From positions 4,092,501 through 4,156,500 of the forward strand of contig CP124529.1 of assembly GCA_029953615.1 (NCBI GenBank): a stretch of 64,000 nt of DNA. Reading direction: 5' to 3'. The translations under genes and the position numbers were made by a program. The stretch is from Pseudomonas putida (lineage in GTDB: Bacteria > Pseudomonadota > Gammaproteobacteria > Pseudomonadales > Pseudomonadaceae). The notes beneath the pieces are model-generated. The model did no database searches. It had not been told where the DNA came from and saw only the letters and a program-made list of their open reading frames with translations. Positions 17,770 through 30,116 of the stretch are shown piece by piece. Each line of letters begins with the position of its first letter. Within the stretch, counting starts at the first letter, position 1.

Positions 17770-18066
17770 TCAGATTTCGCAGACGAAGGTACCGGTCCCG
17801 GCCAGGATGTTCTCCAGGGTTTCCTTCACTTCATCCATGTCGCTCAACTCGCTGGTCAGGTTGATCTCCAGCACGTCATCGCCCTTCAGTGCATCGCGGT
17901 CACCGGCCGCCACTTCGATCAGCAGGCGCTTGGCACTCAGGGTCACTTTCAACCCATCCAGCGTCGACGGCTCGTCATCCAGGGTCAGGTCGACGGTGTC
18001 TTCGTCCGGATAGCGGGTCAGCAGAAACATCTGGCCCTTGTCGCTGTGGCAGCACAGGGTCGCCAT
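17770..18066 (-). CDS. Small acidic protein of unknown function
   Basis: A 98-residue protein with two adjacent Cys near the N-terminus (MATLCCHSDKGQMFLLTRYP) and a strongly acidic body (PDEDTVDLTLDDEPS and SELSDMDEVKETLENIL). I do not recognise a family. No signal peptide or membrane segment is visible. The ATG at 18066 has a GAGGAAG sequence seven bases upstream; an in-frame ATG at 18123 would add 19 residues but has no ribosome binding site. It is divergent from gdhB. Confidence 0.65.
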   Translation of the reverse strand: MATLCCHSDKGQMFLLTRYPDEDTVDLTLDDEPSTLDGLKVTLSAKRLLIEVAAGDRDALKGDDVLEINLTSELSDMDEVKETLENILAGTGTFVCEI

Positions 18067-18397
18067 GTTGTCTTCCTCGTCATCGCAAGGGGTGGCGAAC
18101 AGCAGGGCAGTATTGATTTGCATGGACAAGGCTCGGATCAAAGGAAACGGAAGGCAATTCTGACAGCCTTGCCGACAGGCATAAACGTAAAGTTACCGCC
18201 CCTTGACCGAAATTGTCGCAGCGCTGCAAGCCTTGATGACCGATCAGTCGTTAAGCTTCGGCGAGCCCTGGGCGTGCCTGTGTACGCTCAACGCCTGGTT
18301 TTACCGTCCGCTTTGCCACGGGTTGGCTATCGTTGATCCGTACATGGCGCACGCAGCGACGCTTCAACTATTACAAAGCCCAAGCGGAGTACCACAG

Positions 18398-21300
18398 ATG
18401 GCGTTCTTCACCGCAGCCAGCAAAGCCGACTTCCAGCATCAACTGCAAGCGGCCCTGGCGCAGCACATCAGCGAACAGTCCCTGCCACAAGTTGCGCTGT
18501 TCGCCGAGCAGTTCTTCGGCATCATCTCTCTGGACGAACTCACCCAACGCAGGCTTTCCGACCTGGCCGGCTGCACCCTGTCAGCCTGGCGCATCATCGA
18601 GCGTTTCGACCCCGAATACCCGCAAGTACGGGTGTACAACCCCGATTACGAACGCAATGGCTGGCAATCGACCCACAGCGTGGTCGAAGTGCTGCACCAC
18701 GACCTGCCGTTCCTGGTCGACTCGGTACGTACCGAGCTCAACCGCCGCGGCTACAGCATTCACACCCTGCAGACCACCGTGCTCAGCGTACGCCGCGGCG
18801 CCAAGGGCGAGCTGCTGGAGCTGCTGCCCAAGGGCACCCAGGGCGAGGGCGTACGCCATGAATCGCTGATGTACCTGGAGATCGACCGTTGCGCAAACGC
18901 CGCCGAGCTGACGGTGCTGGCCCGCGAGATCGAGCAGGTGCTGGCCGAGGTGCGGGTGGTGGTGGCCGACTTCGAACCGATGAAGGCCAAGCTGCGTGAA
19001 GTGGTGGCGGAGGTGGAACAGACCGCCTTTGGCCCGGCGCACCACGAAAAAGGCGAGGTCAAGGCGTTCCTCGAGTGGCTGCTGGACAACCACTTCACCT
19101 TCCTGGGCTATGAAGAATTCACCGTCAAGGGCGGCGCCGAAGGCGGCCAGATGGTCTACGACGAGCAGTCGTTCCTCGGCCTGCCGCGCCGCCTGCGTGT
19201 GGGCCTGACCAGCGACGAGCTGCGCATCGAAGACTATGCCGTGGCCTACCTCAACGAGCCGCTGCTGCTGTCGTTCGCCAAGGCCGCGCTGCCCAGCCGC
19301 GTACACCGCCCCGCCTACCCGGACTACGTGTCGATCCGCCAGCTGGATGCCGACGGCAAGGTGATCAAGGAGCACCGCTTCATGGGCCTGTACACCTCGT
19401 CGGTGTACGGCGAAAGCGTGCATGCCATCCCTTATATCCGTGAAAAGGTCACCGAAGTAGAGCGTCGCTCGGGCTTCGATCCCAAAGCCCACCTGGGCAA
19501 GGAACTGGCGCAGGTATTGGAAGTGCTGCCGCGCGACGACCTGTTCCAGACCCCGGTCGACGAGCTGTTCAGCACGGTCATGTCGATTGTGCAAATCCAG
19601 GAGCGCAACAAGATCCGCGTGTTCCTGCGCAAAGACCCGTACGGCCGCTTCTGCTACTGCCTGGCTTATGTTCCACGGGAAATCTACTCCACCGAAGTGC
19701 GGCAGAAGATCCAGCAGGTGCTGATGGAGCGCCTGAAGGCCAGCGACTGCGAGTTCTGGACCTTCTTCTCCGAATCGGTGCTGGCCCGTGTGCAACTGAT
19801 TCTGCGGGTAGACCCGAAAAACCGCATCGACATCGACCCGCAGCAGCTGGAACGCGAAGTGATCCAGGCCTGCCGCTCGTGGAATGACGACTACTCGGCG
19901 CTGGTGATCGAGAACTTCGGCGAAGCCCAGGGCACCAACATCCTCGCCGACTTCCCCAAAGGGTTCCCGGCCGGCTACCGCGAGCGCTTCGCCGCGCACT
20001 CGGCGGTAGTCGACCTGCAGCACGTGCTGAACCTGTCGGAAAGCAAGCCGCTGGCGATGAGCTTCTACCAGCCGCTGACCCAGGTCGGCGAGCGCATCCT
20101 GCACTGCAAGCTCTACCACGCCGACACGCCGCTGGCGCTGTCCGACGTGCTGCCGATCCTGGAAAACCTTGGCCTGCGCGTGCTCGGCGAGTTCCCGTAC
20201 CGGCTGCGCCATGCCAGTGGCCGCGAATACTGGATCCACGACTTCGCCTTCACCTACAGCGAAGGCCTGAGCCTGGACATCCAGCAGCTCAACGATGTGC
20301 TGCAGGACGCCTTCATCCACATTGTTCGCGGCGATGCCGAGAACGATGCCTTCAACCGCCTGGTGCTGACCGCCGGCCTGCCATGGCGCGACGTGGCGCT
20401 GCTGCGTGCCTATGCCCGCTACCTGAAGCAGATCCGCCTGGGCTTCGACCTGGGCTACATCGCCAGCACCCTGAACAACCACACCGACATCGCCCGTGAG
20501 CTGACCCGGTTGTTCAAGACCCGCTTCTACCTGGCGCGCAAGCTCACCCAGGACGACCTGGATGACAAGCAGCTGCGCCTGGAGCAAGCCATCCTGAGCG
20601 CGCTGGATGACGTGCAGGTGCTGAACGAAGACCGCATCCTGCGCCGCTACCTGGACCTGATCAAGGCCACCCTGCGCACCAACTTCTACCAACCGGACGC
20701 CAACGGCCAGAACAAGTCGTACTTCAGCTTCAAGTTCAACCCCAAGCTGATCCCCGAACTGCCTAAACCGGTGCCCAAGTTCGAGATATTCGTCTACTCG
20801 CCACGGGTCGAGGGCGTGCACCTGCGCTTTGGCAACGTCGCCCGCGGCGGCCTGCGCTGGTCCGACCGTGAGGAAGACTTCCGCACCGAGGTGCTGGGCC
20901 TGGTAAAAGCCCAGCAGGTGAAGAACTCGGTCATCGTGCCGGTCGGCGCCAAGGGCGGCTTCCTGCCGCGCCGCCTGCCGCTGGGCGGCAGCCGTGACGA
21001 GATCGCTGCCGAAGGCGTGGCGTGCTACCGCATCTTCATTTCCGGCCTGCTCGACATCACCGACAACCTCAAGGACGGTGGTGTGGTGCCACCGGCCAAC
21101 GTGGTGCGCCATGACGATGACGACCCGTACCTGGTGGTGGCCGCCGACAAGGGCACCGCGACCTTCTCCGACATCGCCAACGGCATTGCCATCGACTACG
21201 GCTTCTGGCTGGGCGATGCCTTCGCCTCGGGCGGCTCGGCCGGTTACGACCACAAGAAGATGGGCATTACCGCGCGCGGCGCCTGGGTGGGCGTGCAGCG

Positions 21301-23263
21301 CCACTTCCGCGAGCGCGGCATCAATGTGCAGGAAGACCCGATCACCGTCATTGGCGTCGGCGACATGGCCGGCGACGTGTTCGGCAACGGCCTGCTGATG
21401 TCCGACAAGCTGCAACTGGTGGCGGCGTTCAACCACCTGCACATCTTCATCGACCCGAACCCGGAGCCAGCCGCAAGCTTTGCCGAGCGCAAGCGCCTGT
21501 TCGACCTGCCACGTTCGGCCTGGAGCGACTACGACACCAGCATCATGTCCGAAGGCGGCGGGATCTTCCCGCGCAGTGCCAAGAGCATCGCCATCAGCCC
21601 GCAGATGAAAGAGCGCTTCGCCATCGACGCCGACCGCCTGACCCCGACCGAGCTGCTCAATGCACTGCTCAAGGCACCGGTAGACCTGCTATGGAACGGT
21701 GGCATCGGTACCTACGTCAAGGCCAGCACCGAGAGCCACGCCGATGTCGGCGACAAGGCCAACGACGCGCTGCGGGTCAATGGCAACGAACTGCGCTGCA
21801 AGGTGGTGGGCGAGGGCGGCAACCTGGGCATGACCCAGCTTGGCCGGGTCGAGTTCGGCCTGCACGGCGGTGCCACCAACACCGACTTCATCGACAACGC
21901 CGGCGGTGTGGACTGCTCCGACCACGAGGTCAACATCAAGATCCTGCTCAACGAAGTGGTGCAGGGTGGCGACATGACCGAGAAGCAGCGCAACCAGTTG
22001 CTGGGCAGCATGACCGACGAAGTGGCCGGCCTGGTGCTGGGCAACAACTACAAGCAGACCCAGGCGCTGTCGCTGGCTGCCCGCCGCGCCCGCGAGCGGA
22101 TTGCCGAGTACAAGCGCCTGATGGCTGACCTGGAAGCCCGTGGCAAGCTGGACCGCGCCATCGAGTTCCTGCCGTCCGAAGAGCAGTTGGCCGAGCGCCT
22201 GGCCGCCGGCCAGGGCCTGACCCGCGCCGAGCTGTCGGTGCTGATCTCGTACAGCAAGATCGACCTCAAGGAACAGCTGCTCAAGTCGCTGGTGCCGGAC
22301 GACGACTACCTGACCCGCGACATGGAAACCGCCTTCCCGCCGTCGCTGGTCAGCAAGTTCGCCGAGTCCATGCGCCGTCACCGCCTGAAGCGCGAAATCG
22401 TCAGCACCCAGATCGCCAACGACCTGGTCAACAACATGGGTATCACCTTCGTCCAGCGCCTGAAGGAGTCGACAGGCATGAGCCCGGCCAACGTGGCCGG
22501 TGCCTACGTGATCGTGCGCGACATCTTCCACCTGCCGCACTGGTTCCGCCAGATCGAGGCACTGGACTACCAGGTGCCGGCGGAGATCCAGCTGATCCTG
22601 ATGGACGAGCTGATGCGCCTGGGCCGCCGTGCCACCCGCTGGTTCCTGCGCAGCCGCCGCAACGAGCAGGACGCCGGGCGTGACACCGCGCATTTCGGGC
22701 CGAAGATCGCGCAACTGGGGCTCAAGCTCGACGAGTTGCTCGAAGGCCCGACCCGCGAGCGCTGGATGGTGCGTTACCAGGGCTTTGTCGAGGCCGGTGT
22801 GCCGGAGTTGCTGGCGCGCATGGTGGCTGGCACCAGCCATCTGTATACCCTGCTGCCGATCATCGAGGCGGCTGATGTCACCGGGCATGACCCGGCGCAG
22901 GTGGCCAAGGCGTTCTTCGCCGTGGGCAGCGCACTGGACCTGACCTGGTATCTGCAGGAAATCAGCAACCTGCCGGTGGAGAACAACTGGCAGGCGCTGG
23001 CCCGCGAGGCGTTCCGCGACGACATCGACCTGCAGCAGCGGGCGATCACCATCTCGGTACTGCAGATGGCCGATGCGCCGGAAGACATGGACGCCCGCGT
23101 GGCGCTGTGGGCCGAGCAGCACCGGGTGATGGTGGAGCGCTGGCGCGCCATGCTGGACGACCTGCGCAATGCCACTGGCACCGACTATGCGATGTACGCG
23201 GTGGCCAACCGCGAGCTGGTCGACCTGGCCATTAGCGGGCAGGCGGCGGTGGTGCCGTCCTGA
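18398..23263 (+). CDS. gdhB: NAD-specific glutamate dehydrogenase, large type (GdhB)
   Basis: A 1621-residue enzyme of the 180-kDa NAD-GDH class, which deaminates glutamate to 2-oxoglutarate. The N-terminal regulatory part of roughly 700 residues includes ACT-like segments. The catalytic core includes GGLRWSDREEDFRTEVLGLV, the Lys-containing VPVGAKGGFL, ITVIGVGDMAGDVFGNGLLM in the NAD-binding fold, and LLWNGGIGTYVKAS. ATG 18398 (MAFFTAASKADFQHQL) is the start because GGAG stands about eight bases before it and the 65 codons upstream do not look like family sequence. It is monocistronic and followed by a strong terminator. It matches what I recall of P. putida GdhB. Confidence 0.96.
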   Translation: MAFFTAASKADFQHQLQAALAQHISEQSLPQVALFAEQFFGIISLDELTQRRLSDLAGCTLSAWRIIERFDPEYPQVRVYNPDYERNGWQSTHSVVEVLHHDLPFLVDSVRTELNRRGYSIHTLQTTVLSVRRGAKGELLELLPKGTQGEGVRHESLMYLEIDRCANAAELTVLAREIEQVLAEVRVVVADFEPMKAKLREVVAEVEQTAFGPAHHEKGEVKAFLEWLLDNHFTFLGYEEFTVKGGAEGGQMVYDEQSFLGLPRRLRVGLTSDELRIEDYAVAYLNEPLLLSFAKAALPSRVHRPAYPDYVSIRQLDADGKVIKEHRFMGLYTSSVYGESVHAIPYIREKVTEVERRSGFDPKAHLGKELAQVLEVLPRDDLFQTPVDELFSTVMSIVQIQERNKIRVFLRKDPYGRFCYCLAYVPREIYSTEVRQKIQQVLMERLKASDCEFWTFFSESVLARVQLILRVDPKNRIDIDPQQLEREVIQACRSWNDDYSALVIENFGEAQGTNILADFPKGFPAGYRERFAAHSAVVDLQHVLNLSESKPLAMSFYQPLTQVGERILHCKLYHADTPLALSDVLPILENLGLRVLGEFPYRLRHASGREYWIHDFAFTYSEGLSLDIQQLNDVLQDAFIHIVRGDAENDAFNRLVLTAGLPWRDVALLRAYARYLKQIRLGFDLGYIASTLNNHTDIARELTRLFKTRFYLARKLTQDDLDDKQLRLEQAILSALDDVQVLNEDRILRRYLDLIKATLRTNFYQPDANGQNKSYFSFKFNPKLIPELPKPVPKFEIFVYSPRVEGVHLRFGNVARGGLRWSDREEDFRTEVLGLVKAQQVKNSVIVPVGAKGGFLPRRLPLGGSRDEIAAEGVACYRIFISGLLDITDNLKDGGVVPPANVVRHDDDDPYLVVAADKGTATFSDIANGIAIDYGFWLGDAFASGGSAGYDHKKMGITARGAWVGVQRHFRERGINVQEDPITVIGVGDMAGDVFGNGLLMSDKLQLVAAFNHLHIFIDPNPEPAASFAERKRLFDLPRSAWSDYDTSIMSEGGGIFPRSAKSIAISPQMKERFAIDADRLTPTELLNALLKAPVDLLWNGGIGTYVKASTESHADVGDKANDALRVNGNELRCKVVGEGGNLGMTQLGRVEFGLHGGATNTDFIDNAGGVDCSDHEVNIKILLNEVVQGGDMTEKQRNQLLGSMTDEVAGLVLGNNYKQTQALSLAARRARERIAEYKRLMADLEARGKLDRAIEFLPSEEQLAERLAAGQGLTRAELSVLISYSKIDLKEQLLKSLVPDDDYLTRDMETAFPPSLVSKFAESMRRHRLKREIVSTQIANDLVNNMGITFVQRLKESTGMSPANVAGAYVIVRDIFHLPHWFRQIEALDYQVPAEIQLILMDELMRLGRRATRWFLRSRRNEQDAGRDTAHFGPKIAQLGLKLDELLEGPTRERWMVRYQGFVEAGVPELLARMVAGTSHLYTLLPIIEAADVTGHDPAQVAKAFFAVGSALDLTWYLQEISNLPVENNWQALAREAFRDDIDLQQRAITISVLQMADAPEDMDARVALWAEQHRVMVERWRAMLDDLRNATGTDYAMYAVANRELVDLAISGQAAVVPS

Positions 23264-23285
23264 GTCTGGTGACGCAGTAATAAAA

Positions 23286-23318
23286 AAGCCCCGGCAGTGA
23301 TACCGGGGCTTTTTTTTG
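23286..23318 (+). terminator. Intrinsic terminator of gdhB
   Basis: A 9-bp stem, AAGCCCCGG with CCGGGGCTT (23286-23311), followed by a run of T. It is flanked on the left by a run of A, so it could also act on the opposite strand, downstream of ppsR. Confidence 0.9.
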
Positions 23319-23329
23319 TATTCCTGGGT

Positions 23330-23427
23330 CGGCCTCTTCGCGGGCTTGCCCGCTCCCACAGGAGTACCACAAGGCTCGAGTGCAGTAAGGTCCCCTGTGG
23401 GAGCGGGCGCGCCCGCGAAGAGGCCGG
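23330..23427. repeat. Inverted REP pair (CTCTTCGCGGGCTTGCCCGC type)
   Basis: Arms at about 23330-23362 and 23394-23427 lie between the gdhB terminator and the end of ppsR, a convergent junction. Confidence 0.9.
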
Positions 23428-23434
23428 TGCAGGC

Positions 23435-24253
23435 TTACTTGAACCTGCGCTCCACCCCTTTCTCCACCAGGATCTTCGCCGAAATCTCTTCCACCGAAAA
23501 ATGCGTGGAATTGATGTTGGGAATGTTCTCCCGGCGGAACAGGTTCTCCACCTCGCGCACTTCGAACTCGCACTGGGCAAAGCTGGAATAGCGGCTGTTC
23601 GGCTTGCGTTCATGGCGGATGGCGGTCAGCCGGTCGGGGTCGATGGTCAGGCCGAACAGCTTGTTGTGGTGCTTTTTCAGCACCGCCGGCAGCTGCAGGC
23701 GCTCCATGTCGTCCTCGGTCAGCGGGTAGTTGGCGGCGCGGATGCCGAATTGCATGGCCATGTACAGGCAGGTGGGGGTCTTGCCGCAGCGCGATACGCC
23801 TACCAGGATCAGGTCGGCCTTGTCGTAGTAGTGGGTGCGCGCGCCATCGTCGTTGTCCAGGGCGAAATTCACCGCCTCGATGCGTTCCATGTAGTTGGAA
23901 TTGCCGCCAATGGAGTGCGACTTGCCGACGGAATACGACGAATGGGCGGTCAATTCCTGTTCAAGCGGGGATAAAAACGAAGAAAAGATGTCGATCATGA
24001 AGCCATTCGAGGTCGCCAGGATCTCACGGATGTCCTGATTGACGATGGTGTCGAAGATGATCGGACGTACACCATCGCGCTCGGCCGCAGCGTTGATTTG
24101 CTGGACCATGGTTCGCGCCTTTTCCGGCGAATCGATGTAGGGACGGGTGAATTTATTGAAGGGAATGCTCTCGAATTGAGCGAGCAGACTCTGGCCCAGG
24201 GTTTCGGCGGTGATGCCGGTGCCGTCGGAGATGAAGAACGCGGTTCGTTTCAT
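23435..24253 (-). CDS. ppsR: PEP synthase regulatory protein (bifunctional kinase/pyrophosphorylase)
   Basis: A 272-residue protein of the PSRP/YdiA family. It phosphorylates a Thr on PEP synthase using ADP and removes it with inorganic phosphate, switching the enzyme off and on. The P-loop-like [15 protein letters not shown] (near residue 155) and the N-terminal [20 protein letters not shown] are diagnostic. The start is ATG 24253 ([11 protein letters not shown]); upstream codons belong to the intergenic region. It is divergent from ppsA, its target, across about 177 bp. Confidence 0.95.
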   Translation of the reverse strand: MKRTAFFISDGTGITAETLGQSLLAQFESIPFNKFTRPYIDSPEKARTMVQQINAAAERDGVRPIIFDTIVNQDIREILATSNGFMIDIFSSFLSPLEQELTAHSSYSVGKSHSIGGNSNYMERIEAVNFALDNDDGARTHYYDKADLILVGVSRCGKTPTCLYMAMQFGIRAANYPLTEDDMERLQLPAVLKKHHNKLFGLTIDPDRLTAIRHERKPNSRYSSFAQCEFEVREVENLFRRENIPNINSTHFSVEEISAKILVEKGVERRFK

Positions 24254-24430
24254 TTGCGATCTGGGCCTTAAGCTGATGACGTTTTCTGGATATGATAAGT
24301 TCGGTTTGCCGAATGCGGCTGTCGGCATTCTCACTTATTTTCCAGGTACAGGCCACAAGCGTCCGGCCAAGTCAATGAAGGCAGGCGGGCGCCCTTGAGC
24401 TTTTCCAATACAGTTAGTGGAGAGATCACC

Positions 24431-26806
<2,376 letters not shown>

Positions 26807-26817
26807 TGCAGTAAAAC

Positions 26818-26855
26818 GCGGGGGTGCGTCTGGCGCACCCCCGCCTGGTTTTTTC
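26818..26855 (+). terminator. Intrinsic terminator of ppsA
   Basis: An 11-bp perfect stem, GCGGGGGTGCG with CGCACCCCCGC (26818-26844), followed by TGGTTTTTT. Confidence 0.9.
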
Positions 26856-26908
26856 CAGGGCGAGCTCCAGCAATGGATCCCGCCCTTTTTTGTGCACCAA
26901 GCAACCTT

Positions 26909-27901
26909 ATGCAAAGCAGCAGCACTCTATTTCCCGTGGCCCTGCTCAGTGCCGAACGCCGCGGCGACCTCAGCGAAGACGTGTACCGGATCAAGGCCGG
27001 CAACAGCCCTGACCCCAGCGTCGAGCTGGCTGTCACCCGCCTGGGGCTGGCTGATCAGGACCAGGCCCAGGGCGTGCCGGTCATTCTCCTGCACGGCAGC
27101 TTCTCCAACCGCCGATTCTGGTATTCGCCCAAAGGGGTTGGCCTGGGGGCCTATCTCGCCCGCGCCGGCTTCGATGTGTGGATCCCGGAAATGCGAGGTC
27201 ACGGCCTGTCGCCGCGCAACCATGACTGGAAGCACAACAGCGTTGCCGCCTATGCCCGCGATGACCTGCCGCTGATTGCCGCGTTCGTGCGCGAGCAATC
27301 GGGCCAGACGCCGCATTGGGTGGGCCATTCCCTGGGGGGGACGACCCTGGCGGCAGCGCTTGGCGGTGGTTTTCTGGCTGCCGGGCAGGTCGCCAGCGTG
27401 GCGCTGTTCGGTACTCAGATCAGCCGGGTGTACTGGCCGTTGAAGGTACCGCCGCTGGCCTGGGGGGCGAAGCTGCTGCTCAAGCGCTGGGGGCAGATTT
27501 CCGGGCCGCGTTTCAAGCGTGGGCCGGAGGACGAGCCGATCGGCCTGGCGCTGGAGAGCATGCGCTGGCATGGCCTGTTCGGGCGTTTTGGCGACAAGCA
27601 GAACGACTGGTGGGCGGGGCTGGCCGAGGTGGATGTGCCACTGTTGGCGGTGGCCGGAGCGGGGGACTTCCAGGACCCTGTGTGGGCTTGCCGCAAGCTG
27701 TTCGAGCAGTTGGGCGGTGAGCGCAAGCAGTTTCTGCGGTTGGGGCGCGAGGAAGGCTTCGAGGCTTTCGGGCATGTCGACATGCTGGTGAGCAAGGCCG
27801 CGCAGGTGCAGGTGTGGCCGTTGGTGGAGCGCTGGCTGCGGGATCCGCTGGTGCCGGTGCATGAATCCACGGTGGTGGCGGAGCCTGTGCCCATCAGCTG
27901 A
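26909..27901 (+). CDS. Alpha/beta-hydrolase
   Basis: A 330-residue alpha/beta-hydrolase. It shows the oxyanion-hole region VILLHGSFSNRRFWYSPKG, the nucleophile elbow WVGHSLGGTTLAAAL, and a late His in GFEAFGHVDMLVSKAA; the acid is probably in the VAGAGDFQDPVW region. No signal peptide is evident. ATG 26909 (MQSSSTLFPVALLS) is preferred over 26873, which starts with untypical sequence; neither has a strong ribosome binding site. The substrate is unknown; P. aeruginosa has a homologous esterase-like gene in the same place beside ppsA and rraA. Confidence 0.85.
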   Translation: MQSSSTLFPVALLSAERRGDLSEDVYRIKAGNSPDPSVELAVTRLGLADQDQAQGVPVILLHGSFSNRRFWYSPKGVGLGAYLARAGFDVWIPEMRGHGLSPRNHDWKHNSVAAYARDDLPLIAAFVREQSGQTPHWVGHSLGGTTLAAALGGGFLAAGQVASVALFGTQISRVYWPLKVPPLAWGAKLLLKRWGQISGPRFKRGPEDEPIGLALESMRWHGLFGRFGDKQNDWWAGLAEVDVPLLAVAGAGDFQDPVWACRKLFEQLGGERKQFLRLGREEGFEAFGHVDMLVSKAAQVQVWPLVERWLRDPLVPVHESTVVAEPVPIS

Positions 27902-27920
27902 GTTTGCGCCGCCTGTACTG

Positions 27921-28016
27921 CCCCTTTCGCGGGCACGCCCGCTCCCACAGGGACCTCACAGCATTCAGCCCCTGTGTGATCCCTGTGGGAGCGGGGGCGT
28001 GCCCGCGAAAGGGCCG
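27921..28016. repeat. Inverted REP pair (CTTTCGCGGGCACGCCCGC type)
   Basis: Arms at about 27921-27952 and 27981-28016 lie between the hydrolase gene and rraA. Here the REP pair is between co-directional genes. Confidence 0.9.
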
Positions 28017-28122
28017 GAACAGGCAAAACACAACTGACCACTCGGTCCCGGATGACTGCAATGGGCTCTACGGTGTAGCCTTGACCGATACCCGCTTTCG
28101 TTGTGACTGACAGGAGCTTCCC

Positions 28123-28614
28123 ATGCAGCATTACGTAACGCCCGACCTGTGTGATGCATACCCGGACCTGGTGCAGGTGCTGGAACCGATGTTCAGCAAT
28201 TTTGGTGGCCGTGATTCGTTTGGTGGCCAGATCGTTACCATCAAGTGCTTCGAAGACAACTCGCGGGTCAAGGAGCAGGTCGAGCTCGATGGCAAGGGCA
28301 AGGTCCTGGTCGTCGATGGCGGTGGCTCGCTGCGCCGCGCACTGCTCGGCGACATGCTAGCCGAAAAGGCTGCCAGAAACGGCTGGGAAGGCCTGGTGAT
28401 CTACGGCTGCGTGCGTGACGTCGACGTGCTGATCCAGACCGATCTTGGCGTACAGGCCCTGGCCAGCCACCCGATGAAGACCGACAGGCGCGGCGTCGGC
28501 GAGCTCAACGTGGCAGTGACCTTCGCCGGGGTGACCTTCCGCCCGGGCGAGTACGTGTACGCCGACAACAATGGCGTGCTGGTTTCGCCAAGCCCGCTGA
28601 AAATGCCTGCATGA
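28123..28614 (+). CDS. rraA: RraA-family protein (RNase E inhibitor/aldolase fold)
   Basis: A 163-residue RraA (formerly called MenG). Matching segments are [66 protein letters not shown] and [10 protein letters not shown]. In E. coli RraA binds and inhibits RNase E; related proteins are HMG/CHA aldolases, and the GD...R-D residues of that activity are also present, so the biochemical role is not settled by sequence. AGGAG precedes the ATG. Confidence 0.92.
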   Translation: MQHYVTPDLCDAYPDLVQVLEPMFSNFGGRDSFGGQIVTIKCFEDNSRVKEQVELDGKGKVLVVDGGGSLRRALLGDMLAEKAARNGWEGLVIYGCVRDVDVLIQTDLGVQALASHPMKTDRRGVGELNVAVTFAGVTFRPGEYVYADNNGVLVSPSPLKMPA

Positions 28615-28641
28615 TGCGCCGCCTGCGCTGATGGAGCTTTG

Positions 28642-29637
28642 ATGTTCGAGGAAGACAACGCGCAGTGGGGGCTGGTACATGCCCTGGTGCTCGATGGCAA
28701 AGGCGGCGCGCGCTCGGTTGCCCGTACCGAGCTGAACGATCTGCAGCTGCAGCCCGAGCAGAGCCTGTGGCTGCACTGGGACCGCAGTCATCCGCAAACC
28801 CGCACCTGGCTGTTGAATGACAGCGGCTTGAGCGCGTTTGCCTGCGAGCTGCTGCTAGAGGAAAACACCCGGCCGCGCCTGCTGCCGATGGCCGATGAAC
28901 AGCTGTTGCTGTTCCTGCGTGGCGTCAACCTCAACCCGGGTGCAGAGCCCGAAGACATGGTCTCGGTACGCATCTTCGCCGAGGCGCAGCGGGTTATTTC
29001 GCTGCGCCTGCGGCCGTTGCGCGCCAGTGACGAGATTCTCCAGCAGCTGGAGGAGGGCAGGGGCCCGAAATCGGCTTCCGAGCTGTTGCTGCTGATGGGT
29101 GAACTGCTGACCGAAAAGGTCCAGGGCCTGGTCAGCGACCTGTCCGAACTGGTCGATCTGGAAGAAGAAAAGGTTGAATCCGACGAACGGTACACTCCGG
29201 AAAACGGCTGCCTGCAGCAGATCCGTCGGCGTGCCGCTGGTCTGCGGCGTTTCCTCGCCCCGCAGCGGGAGATCTACGCCCAGCTTTCGCGCAGCAAATG
29301 GAGCTGGTTTGTCGATGCCGACGCCGATTACTGGAACGAGCTGAACAACAGCCTGATCCGCTACCTCGAAGAGCTCGACCTGACCCGCGAGCGGGCGGCA
29401 CTGGTGCTGGAAAGCCAGGATCGCCGGCGCAGCGAGCGGATGAACCGCACCATGTACCGCTTCGGCATCATTACCTGCATCTTCCTGCCCATGAGCTTCA
29501 TCACCGGGCTGCTGGGTATCAATGTCGGCGGTATCCCGGGGGCGGAAAACCCCTATGGCTTCCTGTTTGCCTGCATCGTCGTGCTGGGGCTGGCGGTGGG
29601 GCAGTGGTGGCTGTTCCGGCGGTTGCGGTGGGTCTAG
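28642..29637 (+). CDS. cmaX: CorA/ZntB-like metal ion transporter CmaX
   Basis: A 331-residue CorA-superfamily membrane protein: a long cytoplasmic domain followed by two C-terminal membrane helices (IITCIFLPMSFITGLLG and FLFACIVVLGLAVGQWWLF). Between them the signature is GINVGG rather than CorA's GMN, as in ZntB-type zinc transporters. In P. aeruginosa the gene in this position is cmaX, next to cfrX, cmpX, sigX and oprF. ATG 28642 is chosen with GGAG about five bases upstream. Transported ion and direction are not known. Confidence 0.88.
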   Translation: MFEEDNAQWGLVHALVLDGKGGARSVARTELNDLQLQPEQSLWLHWDRSHPQTRTWLLNDSGLSAFACELLLEENTRPRLLPMADEQLLLFLRGVNLNPGAEPEDMVSVRIFAEAQRVISLRLRPLRASDEILQQLEEGRGPKSASELLLLMGELLTEKVQGLVSDLSELVDLEEEKVESDERYTPENGCLQQIRRRAAGLRRFLAPQREIYAQLSRSKWSWFVDADADYWNELNNSLIRYLEELDLTRERAALVLESQDRRRSERMNRTMYRFGIITCIFLPMSFITGLLGINVGGIPGAENPYGFLFACIVVLGLAVGQWWLFRRLRWV

Positions 29638-29655
29638 ATTTGTTGCGCCTGTCCT

Positions 29656-29745
29656 GGCCTCTTCGCGGGCTTGCCCGCTCCCACAGGTACAGCGCCGCTG
29701 CTGAAACTGGCACGGTCCCTGTGGGAGCGGGCGTGCCCGCGAAGA
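29656..29745. repeat. Inverted REP pair (CTCTTCGCGGGCTTGCCCGC type)
   Basis: Arms at about 29656-29687 and 29717-29745 separate cmaX from cfrX, interrupting the otherwise co-directional locus. Confidence 0.9.
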
Positions 29746-29841
29746 ATCCATCGCGCATTCATTTTGAAACATTCGTCCCAGTGCGATGTGTGACCCATCG
29801 CCCGGCCGTCTCGTCTCTGACTGACACTGCGCGAGGTGCCC

Positions 29842-30114
29842 ATGCACGATCCGTTTGAAGAATCCCTGCGCGACCTGCTCAAGGCGTCACCCTCCGGCAA
29901 TGACCGGGATGACCGGGACGACGCCGCCTGCCTGGGTCGCGTGCTGAAAACCGCCAACCGCCAGGTTGGCGCAGGTGATCTGTTCAGCCTGCTTGGCCGC
30001 TGGAGCCAGGCGCTGCTGATCGCCGTGAACAATGGCGCGGCGCATGTTGCGCCGGTGCGTCGACATTCTTCCCGCAACGCTGCCAACGGCAGCAAAGCAG
30101 ATAAGGCCGATTGA
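29842..30114 (+). CDS. cfrX: Small protein CfrX of the sigX locus
   Basis: A 90-residue protein with an acidic, polar N-terminal part (HDPFEESLRDLLKAS; NDRDDRDDAACLG), a short amphipathic or hydrophobic stretch (LFSLLGRWSQALLIAVNNG) and a basic tail. Its position immediately before cmpX matches cfrX of P. aeruginosa. Function is unknown. The ATG at 29842 follows GAGG; its stop lies two bases before the cmpX start codon, suggesting co-translation. Confidence 0.8.
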   Translation: MHDPFEESLRDLLKASPSGNDRDDRDDAACLGRVLKTANRQVGAGDLFSLLGRWSQALLIAVNNGAAHVAPVRRHSSRNAANGSKADKAD

Positions 30115-30116
30115 AT

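Noticed and set aside
18581..21442. A 953-codon open frame antisense to gdhB
   Set aside because: It is a shadow of codon-position GC bias: the translation is rich in His, Gln, Val and Ala with no family motif, and gdhB on the plus strand is certain.
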